From Asterella californica (lineage: Eukaryota; Streptophyta; Marchantiopsida; Marchantiales; Aytoniaceae): 64,000 nucleotides of DNA. The DNA lies in NCBI GenBank assembly GCA_036924285.1, contig JAYKYS010000016.1:7192001-7256000 (forward strand), read 5' to 3'. The position numbers and the translations under genes were made by a program. The first letter of the stretch is position 1. Every line of letters begins with the position of its first letter. Under the pieces are notes generated by a model. That model was not told where the DNA came from. It saw only the letters and a program-made list of their open reading frames with translations, and ran no database searches. Below are positions 45,649 to 57,530 of this stretch, one piece after another.

Positions 45649-45649
45649 G

Positions 45650-45875
45650 CATTCTCACACAAGGGCACTTGTCCAATATGTCTTCTAGGATGAGAACATG
45701 TGGACCACCAGTGTCTTGTCTCTCCACAATTATTACATGCTCTAGGAAGAGGGTTTAGAGGTCTTGGTGATGAAGAAGGTTGCCAGAGCGTCCTGGTCTG
45801 TATAGTACCCACCCTGTCTCTAGGAATATAACGATTAAATTGAGCAGGAGGGGTAGGAGTGAAAGATTATACCAT
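45650..45875 (-). pseudogene. E8 gypsy gag fragment with first zinc knuckle (inside the inversion)
   Basis: The minus strand reads TPPAQFNRYIPRD, a Ser/Pro-rich stretch and the knuckle CNNCGETRHWWSTC (CX2CX4HX4C), then HPRRHIGQVPLCEN. By content it is the missing piece upstream of 47078 in E8. On its other side copia LTR-type sequence begins, so the copia element had inserted in the E8 gag before the inversion. Confidence 0.75.
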
Positions 45876-45879
45876 CTCA

Positions 45880-46010
45880 ATCGGATAGCAGGTTTCCTCA
45901 CTTGGATCGTGTAGGTACCTTTCATCATCTTCTTCCCATCATCTATTTTACTTTTCTTGTCTACTCGCTCTCTCTTCTTGGAGTGTCCTCGAAGTATCGA
46001 TCTTTCTACA
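45880..46010 (+). repeat. 5-prime LTR end of copia E6/E7
   Basis: The LTR ends ...ATCTTTCTACA at 46010 directly against the PBS. TGTAGGTACC at 45910 could be the start, which would make a very small LTR (101 bp), but this is not confirmed by a second copy. Confidence 0.45.
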
Positions 46011-46022
46011 TGGTATCAGAGT
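46011..46022 (+). promoter_or_regulatory. Primer-binding site of copia E6/E7
   Basis: TGGTATCAGAGT matches the plant initiator tRNA-Met PBS (TGGTATCAGAGC) in 11 of 12 bases and abuts the LTR. Confidence 0.9.
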
Positions 46023-46271
46023 AGTAGAGAGCGTGTGTCCCTTGCTGATGATCAAGATGGAATTCGTGCATGAAGAAGTACAGGAGAGAGCATGTGGAGG
46101 TGTGTCTGATGACGAGCACTATCCTGCTGATGCGTTCAGGTGAGACGAAACTGTTTCTTTCATCACCAAAAACTTTGAACGCGATTTCGGAGGCTTGGAC
46201 GATTTTTTCTCGATGATATTTGTCGACTAGCCCCATAGAAAACTGTCTTGTTCAGAAGGTGCGAATTGTGT

Positions 46272-46587
46272 ACTCGGCCAAGTTTCAGTCAGTTTAGAAG
46301 TTTCCAGCGGCAGATTTTCAATTGGATCTTTTTCGGACAAAATGAAAGTTTTAGGAGTTGAGTCTAAAACGAATACTGGTCCTAGCACTTTGAAAAAATT
46401 GCAAATTTTTGAAGGGTCGCACGCCCATATACTCGGCCAAGTTTCAGTCAGTTTAGAAGTTTCCAGTGGCAGATTTTCAATTGGATCTTTTTCGGACAAA
46501 ATGAAAGTTTTAGGAGTTGAGTCTAAAACGAATACTGGTCCTAGCACTTTGAAAAAATTGCAAATTTTTGAAGGGTCGCACGTCCAT
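46272..46587 (+). repeat. Tandem 159-bp duplication in the copia leader
   Basis: Units 46272-46430 and 46431-46587 are nearly identical (actcggccaagtttcagtca ... gggtcgcac). It lies between the PBS and the gag ATG. The length is divisible by three, so frames on either strand repeat. Confidence 0.85.
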
Positions 46588-46831
46588 TTCTGACCTCATT
46601 TGGTCAAGTTTTGACCTTTTCTTGGTGTGTTCTTTTGACATTTCTGTCGTGTTTTGTACACCTATAGTTCGCAGACAATTTCTTTCTTCATTCTCGCTGC
46701 AATAGGAGTTCACGGAGTTGCCTTGTTGTGACTTGTGACAACTATTGATCCTGCGGTGTGGGCGGACGAGTTTCGTGAAGGTTCTGTGAGGTTTTCTGCG
46801 TATAGAACACAGCAATTTCAACATTGCAGAT

Positions 46832-47077
46832 ATGGCGGAGACTGTTTCTTTGATCACTGGAGAGAAGCTCGATAAGAACAACTACCAAATGTGGAAGTTC
46901 CAAATGATGACTTTCCTACAAAGACAAGATCTATTGGATCTTATCACTGAGGAGGAGAAAGCGTTGAAGTACCAATTTCTGATCCAAAATTCAAGGAATG
47001 GAAGAAGCGCTCGTACCAGACGATTGACTACATCACGCTGACAGTTTCAACATCGATGATCGATCACATTGAGGGTA
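46832..47077 (+). pseudogene. N-terminal half of copia gag (E7 part of E6)
   Basis: It starts ATG 46832: MAETVSLITGEKLDKNNYQM, WKFQMMTFLQRQDLLDLI. After a frameshift near 46965 it reads DPKFKEWKKRSYQTIDYI and STSMIDHIEG. This is the classic copia gag start (a DUF4219/UBN2-like pattern). It ends at the inversion breakpoint and its continuation is at 45648 on the minus strand. Confidence 0.85.
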
Positions 47078-48320
47078 AAGAAGCAGGACATTTCACAGAG
47101 AACTGTCCTCAGACTCTACGTCCACGATAGATGGTTACCACGTCTCCTGCAGAAGCAGCATCAGCTTCTAAGCTCAAGCTAGCAGTGGTACAGCATATCT
47201 CCGTAGAAAAAGAAGATCCTAGGGATTGTTACGGATTGTCTCTACATAGAGGAAGACGAATCAGATCCTGAGAAGCGCACAGGAAAGAAGCCTCAGCTGC
47301 AGAAGACATCTGCAGCTCAGAAGACAAAGACACCTGAGAAAGCGTCATCTTTTACCCTGTCGGATGGCACTGTTTGGGAGCCTTGCTCGGATTCAGATAG
47401 TTGGCCTCCAGAAGAAATCATGGATGATGCAATACTCAAGGTGAGTACCAGAAGCAGAAGGAAGTCATAATCCCGTCGTACGAAGACTAAAAAGAAGAAG
47501 CAGCATAAGGAGAGATCATCCTCTCCAGAGCGGCCTTCTTCTCCTGCTTATGACAGGGAAGATCTGAAGTACTTTGCTACTGATATTAGAAAAGAAGTAG
47601 AAGCGATCATGCAAGAAGAACTGGAAAAGCGACGGAAGATCGTACAAAAGCTTCCTCCATCGACCACGGCAGCCTCTGTCCCACATGACCAGCTTCCAGT
47701 CGAGAGAAGACCCGCTTCAGATCTCCCACCCAAGGAAGCAATTTCTAAACCTTGCATGTTGGAAACTCCAATCTTCTGAAGCGATCCTCTTATGAGATTT
47801 GTGGAATCAGAAGACGTATGTAACCTTCCAACATCTTCTGCATGATAATGTTGGTTACAAGAAGCTGTTACAGTCTGTACTTCGAGGATCGAGGAAGAGG
47901 AGAAAAGCAAAACTTCTCCAAAGCACCCCGATCCTTAGGATACAACATGAGGACTTAGGAGTCCCAGAACTTGACATGGAGATCCATGGCTGTCTTCTGA
48001 AGAAGATACCTATTGATTCAGGCTCCAGAGTCAACATCATGGTCGAAGAAACTGCACATGCCCTAGGCTTCATTGAGTTCTAGCCTACTCCGAGGATTCT
48101 CAGAATGACAGACCAGACCAGAAGACGACCTTTGGGACAACCGAAAGATGTCTTGACGGTAATTGGGGGAGTATCTTTCTACCTCACTTACATTATCTTG
48201 CGACCTGTAGCTAAGGTTGGATATCAAGTTTTGATAGGAAGACCTTGGTTGTACGCTACAAGTGTAAATACAAACTGGAGAAGACATCGTTTGAGGTTTC
48301 CCAATCCTACACCCAAGTAG
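47078..48320 (+). pseudogene. E8 gypsy gag C-terminus and protease
   Basis: It begins inside a zinc knuckle (GHFTENC). Then come acidic/basic linkers (DSDSWPPEEIMDD, KKKKQHKERSSSPERPSS, KEVEAIMQEELEKRRK) and a retropepsin with PIDSGSRVN (DSGS at 48015-48026) and VLIGRPWLYA. Frames change near 47110, 47790 and 48083. E8 differs from E1 in the protease motif (DSGS against DGGS). Confidence 0.85.
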
Positions 48321-48452
48321 GGAGAGAGGTTCAAAGTCTCACTCTCTTGGATAAAGATTGGACATCAAGAAGAAACTCCCTCTACGACAGAGGGGTATAC
48401 GTCAGAAGACTCAGCTGCGTCTTCTGACAGTGATGAAATATATGATGAGTTT

Positions 48453-49423
48453 GTGGTGAATTACTTACGTACTACAGGTACCTCAGAAGAAGTAGAAGAA
48501 GTGAACTGTGGATACATTGAGTGCTACAAAATTGCAGAAGAAGAGCTTCCAGAAGACGAAAGTACTGTCTTCTCTCCAGAAGATCAGTTAGCTGCTCTAC
48601 CAGAAGCCGAGTCAGACTTGGAAGAAGCTCCCAAACCAGAATATTTTGGTGCTAGTGAGTACAGTCATACAGAAGGAATGGTGAACCCTGACGACCTTCA
48701 AGAGATGGAGATTGCTCATGGGAAGAAGCTACAACTTTCCAAGGTGATCGAGGATCAGCAGCTGGAAGACTTCAGAGAACTCCTGACCGAGTTTCAAGAT
48801 GTCTTCGCATGGACCGTAGAAGACATGAAGGGCATACCTAGAGAACACGGAGAGCATCGCATTGACTTGCTGGAAGGAGTTATTCCTGCACGGCTGAGGC
48901 AATATCGACTAAACCCAAGTACTCGCTTCTGATGAAAGATCAGACATATCAATATCTGAGGGCAAGAGTCATCTTCCTAGTGCTTAGCAATGAATGGGTA
49001 GCTCCCATTGTCATTGTGCCGAAGAAGCAGACATGTAAGATCAGAGTGTGCCATGACTTCCAGAAGCTGAACTTGACTACGAAGAAAGACCATCATCCTT
49101 TATCTTTCACCAATTCTGTGTTAGACCAAGTAGCAGGACATGAGTTCTACAGCTTCCTGGATGGATATTCTGAGTACAACCAAGTATCAATCAGAGAAGA
49201 AGACAAGTCAAAGACCACTTTTACTACTGATTGGAGAACTTACGCATATAACCAAATGCCGTTTGGTTTATGCAACGCTCCTATCACATTCCAGAGACTG
49301 ATGATTACGATCTTTAAGGAGTACCTTCGTACTTTCATGGAGATCTTCCTAGATGATTTTTGTGTGTTTGGATCGAAGGTAGATCACTTGATATTTTTTA
49401 AGAAGTGTTTTTTTGTAGTGTAG
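48453..49423 (+). pseudogene. E8 gypsy reverse transcriptase
   Basis: The lead-in EDFRELLTEFQDVFAWTVED and an H-RIDL-like segment are followed, after a frameshift near 48925, by the RT blocks. These are NEWVAPIVIVPKK, CHDFQKLNLTTKKD, FLDGYSEYNQV, MPFGLCNAPITFQRL and the catalytic FLDD at 49346-49357. A stop and shift at about 49423 separate it from the thumb. All key RT residues are present. Confidence 0.9.
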
Positions 49424-49433
49424 AGAGCATCGT

Positions 49434-50256
49434 TTGGCTTTGCATCCCGAGAAGTACTTCTTTGGAATGTCAGAAGAGATTTTGTTAGGACATAAGATTT
49501 CTGGAACAGGCATAAAAGTCGACTATGCCAAGGTGGAAGTTATCATGAAACTTCACCCACCTGCTAACCTAACTCAGTTAAGAAGCTCTCTGGGCAACGT
49601 AAGATACTACAGGAGGTTTATTGACAGATATGCAGAAATAGCCGGAAGACTTACCATGCTGTTGAAGAAAGACGAACCTTATGTCTGATCTTCTGAGCAG
49701 CAAGAAGCCTTCGAGGAGATGAAAAAGCTTCTGTCAGAATCCCCTGTCTTGAGATCACCTGATTGGGAAAAGATCTTCCACATTTATGTGGTTGTTTCTG
49801 CTTTTGCCATAGGAGTGATACTGTGCCAGAAAGACGAGAAGAAGAAGGATTTTTCCATTTACTACGCAGGAAAACAACTCAGTGATGCAGAAGTACTCGA
49901 CAACTGAAAAGGAATGTCTTGACATGATTTACTCCTATAAGAAGTTTAGACACTGTCTTCTAGCTAATCCATTTATCTTCTATGCGGATCATTTTTCTTT
50001 GAAGCATCTGATGAAGAAAGCAGATTTATCTAGTATGATTTCTATGTGGATTCTTTTATTTCAAGAATTCACTTACACTGTGGAATACAAGCATGGAAGA
50101 CAACATGTCAATGTTGACTATCTATCTCGATTGGTGACAGAGAGTAGAGCAGATGCAGTGGAAGACGAGTTCCCTGATGAGAAGCTGTTCCAAGTTTTTG
50201 TAGGGACGTCACAGTCTGAGGGGGGCGCACTGCTCACCCTTCAGAAGTCGAGATGA
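49434..50256 (+). pseudogene. E8 RT thumb and RNase H
   Basis: 49434-49688 reads HPEKYFFGMSEEILLGHKIS and RYYRRFIDRYAEIAG. 49719-50256 reads SPDWEKIFHIYVVVSAFAIG (the Asp of the usual D-A/S is Val-Val here), KYSTTEKECLDMIYSYKKFR and YADHFSLKHLMKK. Its frames are offset at 49690 and 49905. The first RNase H Asp is apparently lost. Confidence 0.85.
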
Positions 50257-51580
50257 GGTCTTTCGACCCTGTCTACGTGACTTTCACAGAAGAATCGATC
50301 TTCAAGGACTTGAGGAAGTTCTTGGAAGACCAACAGTACCCAAAAGGATTGGATGCCGAGCAAAAAGCCGTCTTCTTACACAAGTCATGCCTTTATGTCA
50401 TCTTCCAGGGTATTCTGATTAAGAATGGACATGACGAGAAGCTGAGGAAATACCTCGAGCCCTCAGAGATTAAGACAGTGATCACGGATCTTCACTATGA
50501 GGACGCTGGAGGTCACTATGGGTTGAAGACGACGATGAAGAAGATGTTGGACATCGGCTACTAGTGGTAAATCATGTACACAAACACTTTTCAGGAGATC
50601 AAAAGATGTGATGCATGCCTGAGGATGAGAAGACCGATAGCTACTACTAGGTGGTCTTACTCCCATTTTACCTCTCGCACTCTTTGAAAAGAAAGGAATC
50701 GACTTTGTTGGACCAATCGCTCCTGTGGCTAGAAGAACCCGAGCACGGTATATACTGATAGCTACAGACTACGTCACGAAGATGGTGGAAGACGAAGCCA
50801 CAAGAAAGAACGATGCTGCAGTGGTTGCCAGATTTCTTTGACACAACATCATCACGTGATACGGATGCCCGCTAGAACTAGTGTCAAACAGAGGCACTCA
50901 TTTTTTGAATGAGACTATTTCCTCTTGACACTGTACTTCAGGATCAAGCATCAGAAGACGACACCGTACAACTCGAAGGCTAATGGATTGACAGAGAAGT
51001 CGAATGGTCTTCTCTGCAATATTTTGAATAAGGTAACTATAAACCACGCTTATGATTGAGACACAAAGCTGCCATCTGTGTGGTGGATTTTTAGAAATTT
51101 CACCGAAGGTCACCATTCAGAAGACATATTTCTATCTAACTTAAGGGATGACACCCATCGTTCCTATCGAGTTAGAGGTCCCTACTTATAGGTTGGCTGT
51201 TACCGAACGCATGGAAGAAGAGGAAAGCCAAGAGCAGCATCTTTTGAACTTTGTGGAGTTCGAGGAAGACAAGAATGTAGCTCTAGTGAAGACTTACGAA
51301 GTACAACCACAACGCAAGATTAACTTTGATGGCAAGCTGAAGAAGGTGACTGTCGAGGATGGAGACTTAGTTCTTCTATATGACAACAGGCATTTGAAAT
51401 TCTCTAAGAAGCTTCATCTTCGCTAGATGGGTCCTTATAGAGTCTTGGAAGTCTTCGACAATGGTTCTTTACAACTGGAAGAGCTAGATGGTGCATTGAT
51501 CACCACTCATGTTATCGGGTGGCGTGTCAAGGAGTATTGGACTTAAACAGTAGCTTCGATGTTTACGAGGACGTAAACAT
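50253..51580 (+). pseudogene. E8 integrase
   Basis: An HHCC-type zinc region is present (LHYEDAGGHYGLKTTMKKML, then CDACLRMR). The catalytic core has GIDFVGPIAPVA (Asp), ELVSNRGTHFLN (the second catalytic Asp is Asn, codon AAC 50887-50889) and NGLTEKSNGLL (Glu). The C-terminal part (51148-51426) has YEVQPQRKINFDGKLKKV and GDLVLLYDNRHLKF, then MGPYRVLEVFDNG. Many stops occur between. It ends just before the LTR at 51590. Confidence 0.85.
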
Positions 51581-51589
51581 GTGAGCGTA

Positions 51590-53500
51590 TGTGGTGTCCA
51601 TAATTTGCAAGATTGGAGATTTTTCAAAATTTTTAAAGTTAATGACGTATTTATATAATTGAAATAACCTTATTACTTAAGATTACACCTTGCTTAGCGA
51701 GAAGATGATCTTAAGGAACTTTGTGAGTAGAAGTCGACATCTTCCGAAGCCGGAAGAGAGTGACTGCGACTGCATGCGTACCAACCGCGCGCCACATAGA
51801 TAAGGGGTAGATGCACCAACCAAGTAGTCACCGTAGTAAGGAATAGGTAGGTCTAGGTGATCGAACTTCATTCCCTAATCAAGCAGGAGAAGATACGAGC
51901 TGGAGGTGCATTAGCAATCGGAGCTCTCGTGTTGCTTCTCGCTTCAGGAAATTCGCTTTGATTTAGGCATTGAGGATCGAGATTGGAAGCACACAGTATC
52001 GAATTGGAAAGAGAGAGTAATAGAAGGAGTCTTCCAGCCGAAAGTGCGCTCGAAGTGGAAGAGTGAGGGATTCTCACGAGGATTAGAAGAGCAGAAATCA
52101 GAGATCGAGTAGGAAATCATGAGAGGAGCTTTGGAGCACAGCAGCGAGTTCAATTTTAGAAGCAGTTAGGTGCAGATCGACATTGAAGGCCGGAGCAGGA
52201 ACATGATACAACATTGGAGGCAGAATCGAAGAGCGGAAGCGCGTAGAAGATTGAAGTAGCAACCAGAAACGCAGTCGAAGCAGTACTGAGGTTCTTCTCA
52301 TGTTCCTCCTCCTTCCCCATCGCTTCCGTCCTCTGAGTTGATGTCTCCCGCGCTTCCGCGATTGTTTGTAGAGAGCTCATCGATCATTTTTTCCTATCCT
52401 GAATTTCTCTTGAGAAAATTGGACGCGGAAGCGCTGTCCAATTTTTGTCAGCCGTCTTCTCACTTTTTCCCGAGCTGAAGTTGAGCTCCCTTCTTGTCAC
52501 TCCCAAATTCGATACTTGACTATCAATTTCTCCACCCTACTGCGTCTCTGTCTCAAAATCCGGAGACAGAAGACGCTTTTGAATGTCTGAACATCTTCAG
52601 AAGACGACTGTTTGCAAATTCGTATCAAGAAGATTGGATTGGATTAGAATTTGTGTTGAGAGAAGCTTGATACGAATCTTGAGTGAGCTTGAGAGTTGAT
52701 TGTTGTTTTGAGAAGCAAGAAACTAGGAACCAGACATGTGTCTCCCAATCTTCCTAACTTCTCAAATCCACATCTTTCTAGAGAGGCTAGAAGATGAGAA
52801 AGGTTGGCAAAATGCTCGAGAAGACGTGAGGGTCCTTTACGGGTCTCTTCTGTCTGATTCACAGCAGCCTGTTCCTTCTTCTTCCCGAACTTAGAAGAGA
52901 GTTGTGAGAAGCCTTGCTGGTAGAATCTGGAGAGAATGGTCGAGGGTCATGTCTTCCCGTTACGCAGCAAGCTTCTTCTGAGAGTGTATGCGAGATAAGG
53001 AGTCAGAAAACAAAAGATGAATGTTCCGTGTCTGTTTCGAGGTTAGATTACGTGTAGGAAGCCGAAGACAGATGAGACCAGTGATGAGAAGCATGACTGT
53101 GGGGAGTCTTGTGAAGACATCAGTTAACCAAAAGCTGTCACGGGAGTCTTCTTGGAGGCCACTGTCACCGCAGGAGTCCTCAGCCTTCTTCTGAACCTTT
53201 CGTAGACTTTGTTTCTCACGTATCTTGTTATCTTTTGTTATGAAGTAGGATGAATTGCAAGGTGGATTGTCTTCTTAGGAATCCAAGCGATGCCTTGCTT
53301 AGTTAGGATTGCTTAGATGTAGCTCGGAAGACAGGAAGTACTTAAGGAAGCACTGTTAGAATCCCAGAAGACGGAATAGCTATCTTCTAGAAGACTAGAT
53401 TTGTCTTCTGAGAGTGGAAGCTGGACTGTGAGACTTGATAAGGACTGAGCCTTAGGCTCACAACAAGTATGTATGGTTTAGTGTAATAGAAGTTCGAATC
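51590..53500 (+). other. Upstream half of the E8 LTR, no gene
   Basis: This non-coding stretch is collinear with 25868-27829. The minus-strand frames at 51868-52380 occur in three frames at once and are shadows. Confidence 0.6.
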
Positions 53501-53501
53501 G

Positions 53502-55390
53502 ATGCATCCTCGAGGGTTGGTGTTATCGACAGCAGAGTTGGCTGAGGTCAAACCTTACATCAAGGAGTTGGACCTCGACTTCTTTCTGTGGGACTAGAAC
53601 CTCGCGGACCAGGATATTCTGGAGGAGGTTTGGGCAGCATTGCCTTTGCGTAACCTTGTACCTGTGAAGACAGGGGTCGCTCGAGGAATATCATCTTTCT
53701 GAACAGTGGAGTGGTGGCGCAGAGCTTTTCACCGACCATAAGCAGAAAACCACGAGTACGAGCTGGAGAAGAAGATCCTACCGATGATCTTTGAGAAGTG
53801 GCATGTACTTGGAAGCACCACATGTCTCTTCCTGGAAGACAGACATGGGAGGAACGGATGGAAGGTAGAAGCTTACCGGGAGCCGAGGAAGCGTCTTCTG
53901 GGGAAGTTGTATCTTCACATTTTTCCCAAGAGAAAGGCCTAGAAGATGAGATACCTTGGAGACGAGGACGTGGAGTTCTTAGCAGCTATATGAGAAGAAC
54001 ATGTCGTCAACTGGGGCACCTTCTTCCACACCTACATCTAGACCGAGGTTAGTGTACTTGGGCATCCCAGCAGGAGGGCATTGTACTCCCTTCTTATGTT
54101 ATCTGTACGTGTCCAAGGGAGACCTGAAGAAAGATCAGTTGGCCAAGTATGGGTCAGCGGGACAACACGAGGTGAAGGAAGAGATCTCGGAGGAAGAAGA
54201 CCGGGTAGCGATCATGTCTTCCCCCCTCATTTTATTGTCTCAGGTAAGACCAGGCACGCAGCATTTGGTGAGAGAAGACGACTCAGCGGCACGGAAGACG
54301 CGTCGTCACTGAACAGGATGGGACCTAGGAGTGTGCCTCAAAAAAGTACCTCGTTTGCGACCATCCACTATGGATCCGAGTCGGATTCGCATGATGACGC
54401 ATCTAGCACCAAGATCTTCGCACCTTGATGCAGCAGGAGGAGGTCCAGAAGAAGGTAGAAGCTCTGGAAGCCAACCTCCGCACCAAGGAGAAGATCGCGA
54501 TCAAGTATAAGGCGGAAGCTTCTACTTCTGTCAAGGAGTTGGCACAACTGCGGAAGCAACCAGGAGTTGCAGACACGACTTCTGCAGCGTGAGCAGGAAG
54601 TTCTGCGGATCAAGGAGAAACTCACTAGTCTCGCAGGAGGGAAGACGACTTGGAGTGCACTGCGGGAAGCCGCGGAAGCTCAGACCGCAGCAGAGAAGAA
54701 GCAGCGGGAAGAAGCAAAAGCTCGAGCCCAGGAAGTCATGACGCACATGGGGAAGCGCTTCGTAAGAAGTTCAATTTCACCGTGGGTAGGAAGCTTCTCA
54801 CCCTGGCACGGGAATGAGATGACGATTTCAAAGAGAGGTTAGTGGACTACAAGGAGAGCATGTTCCGCTATCTGGATCGGCATCGAGGACCTGAAGATGT
54901 TTTACGGTCTTCTCTCGATTTTCCAGCCCGCAGCTACATCTTCTCATGCATCAGGACTAGCAATTGATACCGATCTCGACAAGGAGGAGTTCGACCTCGC
55001 TGTCCACTTGGTAGTGACAACGCTGGAAGTCAAGAAGACGACAGAAGAAGATAGGAAGACAATGTGTCTTCCCGGATGTTTAGAGTGGAAGAGGTGACTA
55101 TCTCTGACCACTGTGAGGTCACCTCAACTCCCAACGTCGAACAGGTGGAGCAGAAGAGCCAGGAACCGCAGGTGGACTCAACTTCCCAGAAGCCTCTTCT
55201 GTCTTCCAAAGCTGTGGTGGAAGCACGCATTACAAGTATCGAAGAGGAAGCCACCTCAGCCGCATCAGAGGTACCAGCAAGACTTCTCCACTTTATCAGA
55301 AGTCGAATTAGGAGATCAAGTAGGAGAGGACTAGTGGAGATCGCACCTGACTTATCTAATTTTGGTAGGAAGTGGAGTCTGCTATTTTAA
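53502..55390 (+). pseudogene. Second copy of the LTR-encoded coiled-coil protein, heavily decayed
   Basis: It begins ATG 53502 (MHPRGLVL) and follows E4's frame. It reads VKPYIKELDLDFFLWD, VEWWRRAFH (E4 has TGA for the first Trp), ELEKKILPMIFEKWHVLGST and CLFLEDRHGRNGWKVEAYRE. Frame shifts appear from about 54040. The linker is cut at about 54420, where sequence jumps to the coiled-coil part. The tail continues to 55390. Where E4 has TGA this copy keeps Trp at least three times. Confidence 0.6.
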
Positions 55391-55689
55391 GAACGACAAC
55401 TCCTCTTGTATTTTTAAGTGACTGTCCATGTTTCGAGATAGGCAACGGTAACATCCGAATGCCGATCCGATCCTAATTGAAGGGAACCGAATGCTTGGGA
55501 GGTGGTGGTCTTCTAACAGCACCCCATTTCTCTTGGCTGTGAGTTGGGATTGGAGGAGATCTCTCTCTTACGACTCAAAGACAGATGTATAAAGTCGATC
55601 ACAAGGTAAGATTTGATACACATACGCACATTGCTACACACATGTGGATACACAAGTACTACAAGCGCATATAGTAGGTCTGCACTGAA

Positions 55690-56945
55690 TCCAGATCGTA
55701 GTGGCTTCTCTTGAGCCATCGCACGCTTCTCCACCAACACTCTCTTCCACATCTTCACGATCTTCACGAAGTAATTCTCGGCTTCTGGGAGTTCAACACG
55801 GCTTCTGATACCTCCAGAAGACTGTCCTTGCTCCATAGATATCAAATTGTCACTGCATATCACACAGTGCTCTTCCAATTTCCAACGGGGTTAGATTAAT
55901 CACAGGGTGTATGCCCCCTGTAACCTTCCCAGGCTTCTGCCCACGGAAGCGGTCTTTCTGTAGCGCTATAAAGACATTCACCTTCACGGAAGCTCAATAG
56001 AAGTCGGAAATCAAGTAGAAGAAGGGGGAGAAGATGGGAAGATGGGAAAATAAGAGAAGATAGAGAAGAAAGAAAAACCCAAACAAGAGGAAACAAGATG
56101 AAAAGTATAAATTAAGATTCTGACAAGCTTCTAGTCCGGATCTTAACTAACAAGCCATCCTTGCTTGTAGTAATTTGAGAAAGAAGATCACAAATCGACT
56201 TACAGTTACACAGTCTTCCAATCGAGGATGTCGTCTTCTGCTGTGAAAAGAAGTCTTCTTTCTTCTTTTGTTGTTGCTCTGATTACTCTGACGTCAGGGA
56301 TCACTCTCTCATAGATCAGTCCTTACGTGGATCCGAAGTGATCCACTGGATGAGACAAGCTTCAACTCAACACAGCTTCTAACAATCACCGTAACTCAAG
56401 AAGAAGGCTTCTCATGCACAATTGGATGTGAATTCGAGAAAACTCACTGTCCAGAAGACACAAACAAAGCTTCTGCAATCAAATCCAAAATCAATTCCTC
56501 GAGAAGAAGGTACATTGGCTTCTGGAAGCTCACTCCATCCGCTTCCTGTCACTACTCCTCGACACACCAGTCTAAAAGCAAGACTACACGATGATGCCGT
56601 TCCTTGTTTCATGTTGTTTGCTACTGTTATCTACAGCTTCTACGACCCAGGGAGTCTTTCGAAGACTCTAGAAGCCAAGACATGAATTGATGTACCGACT
56701 GCGGCTAGAGGAAGTGCAACGAAGAAGACTTCTCTTGCGATGAGAAGAGATCTTCCACCCCGGAAGACATTGAAGGTGGCGTCTTCCCGTGCGCAAAAGA
56801 AGAAGACTATGGTGGTAAAAGAAGCATCCATGTCTCTGGAAGACATGGAACCCACCGCATATCACTTTTTGGGGATGAACTTGTCTTCTGCAAGAAGAAG
56901 GTTGGAAGAGTTCAGCGCTTACTTCAGTTCGGATATCCAGTCAGC
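55690..56945. other. Inverted and transposed blocks within the E8 LTR
   Basis: 55690-56635 is the reverse complement of E4 30630-31450 (for example gtcgtcttctgctgtg at 56230 against its complement near 31005). 56640-56945 matches E4 28780-29090 in forward orientation. No gene. Confidence 0.7.
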
Positions 56946-57091
56946 CGATTAACAGGAAGCGTCTTCCTGAGCTTCTCAGTGCGTAATTGTGTGGTATTTT
57001 AAGTAGTAGCTGTATGTTTAGGTCCAGAGCAAAATCTTCTTGGAGAAAGAAATCTTTTATTCTATAATGGGCTAAAAGAGAAATTCTGAGA

Positions 57092-57530
57092 CACTACACC
57101 GGAACTTACGAAAAGAACCCATAAGACATGTAAACAATGACACGAAGTAGGAACAATAAGAGCGGACATCAATCTTGTGAGAATCAATTTTTTAGAAGGT
57201 TTAATTTATCACATAACCCTTCTCGCCAGAAAGGTTAGATGATTAATTAAAGACCTTTGCATATTTCTCTCTTCCGAACATAGAAGACGTGAATATGCAT
57301 CTAAAGCGAGCGGGTCAGTGAGAGGAAAAAAATTTGACAAGTGGATTTAGTGGACTAAAATAGAACGTCGACATTGGTTCTAAAAGACTATAGCATGTTA
57401 AGATTTTAGGTTGATGTCTGCACGAGATCTGGCTGATATATATTATATACTTCAAGCTCTTTTCAATAGGGTCTAGCTCAATCAATACTTCATTGCACAT
57501 GCTACTGTGAGGTCAAGATGCCTTGTCTTT
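57092..57530. other. Non-coding flank with first hairpin-family member
   Basis: No gene is seen. A hairpin-forming motif lies at 57259-57300 (gcatatt ... aatatgc). Confidence 0.6.

Larger units (their letters stand above)
45649..47077. other. Inverted segment of about 1.43 kb joining two gag genes wrongly
   Basis: Left edge: minus-strand gypsy gag (CNNCGETRHWWSTC, ending VPLCEN) meets copia gag (KAWDALV). Right edge: copia gag (STSMIDHIEG) meets gypsy gag (KEAGHFTENC). Flipping the segment joins the copia halves. It also joins the gypsy halves so that a second CX2CX4HX4C knuckle (CEN + C + KEAGHFTENC) reappears, one base aside. Confidence 0.8.
51590..57091 (+). mobile_element. 3-prime giant LTR of E8 (E4 family), internally rearranged
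   Basis: It starts TGTGGTGTCC about 40 bases after the E8 integrase end and closes with GAGACACTACA at 57091. It matches E4 along most of its length. Differences: the block matching E4 28780-29090 is moved from its place (gap near 54420) to 56640-56945, and the block matching E4 30630-31450 is inverted at about 55690-56635. The position after pol is why I read the family as LTRs. Confidence 0.7.
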
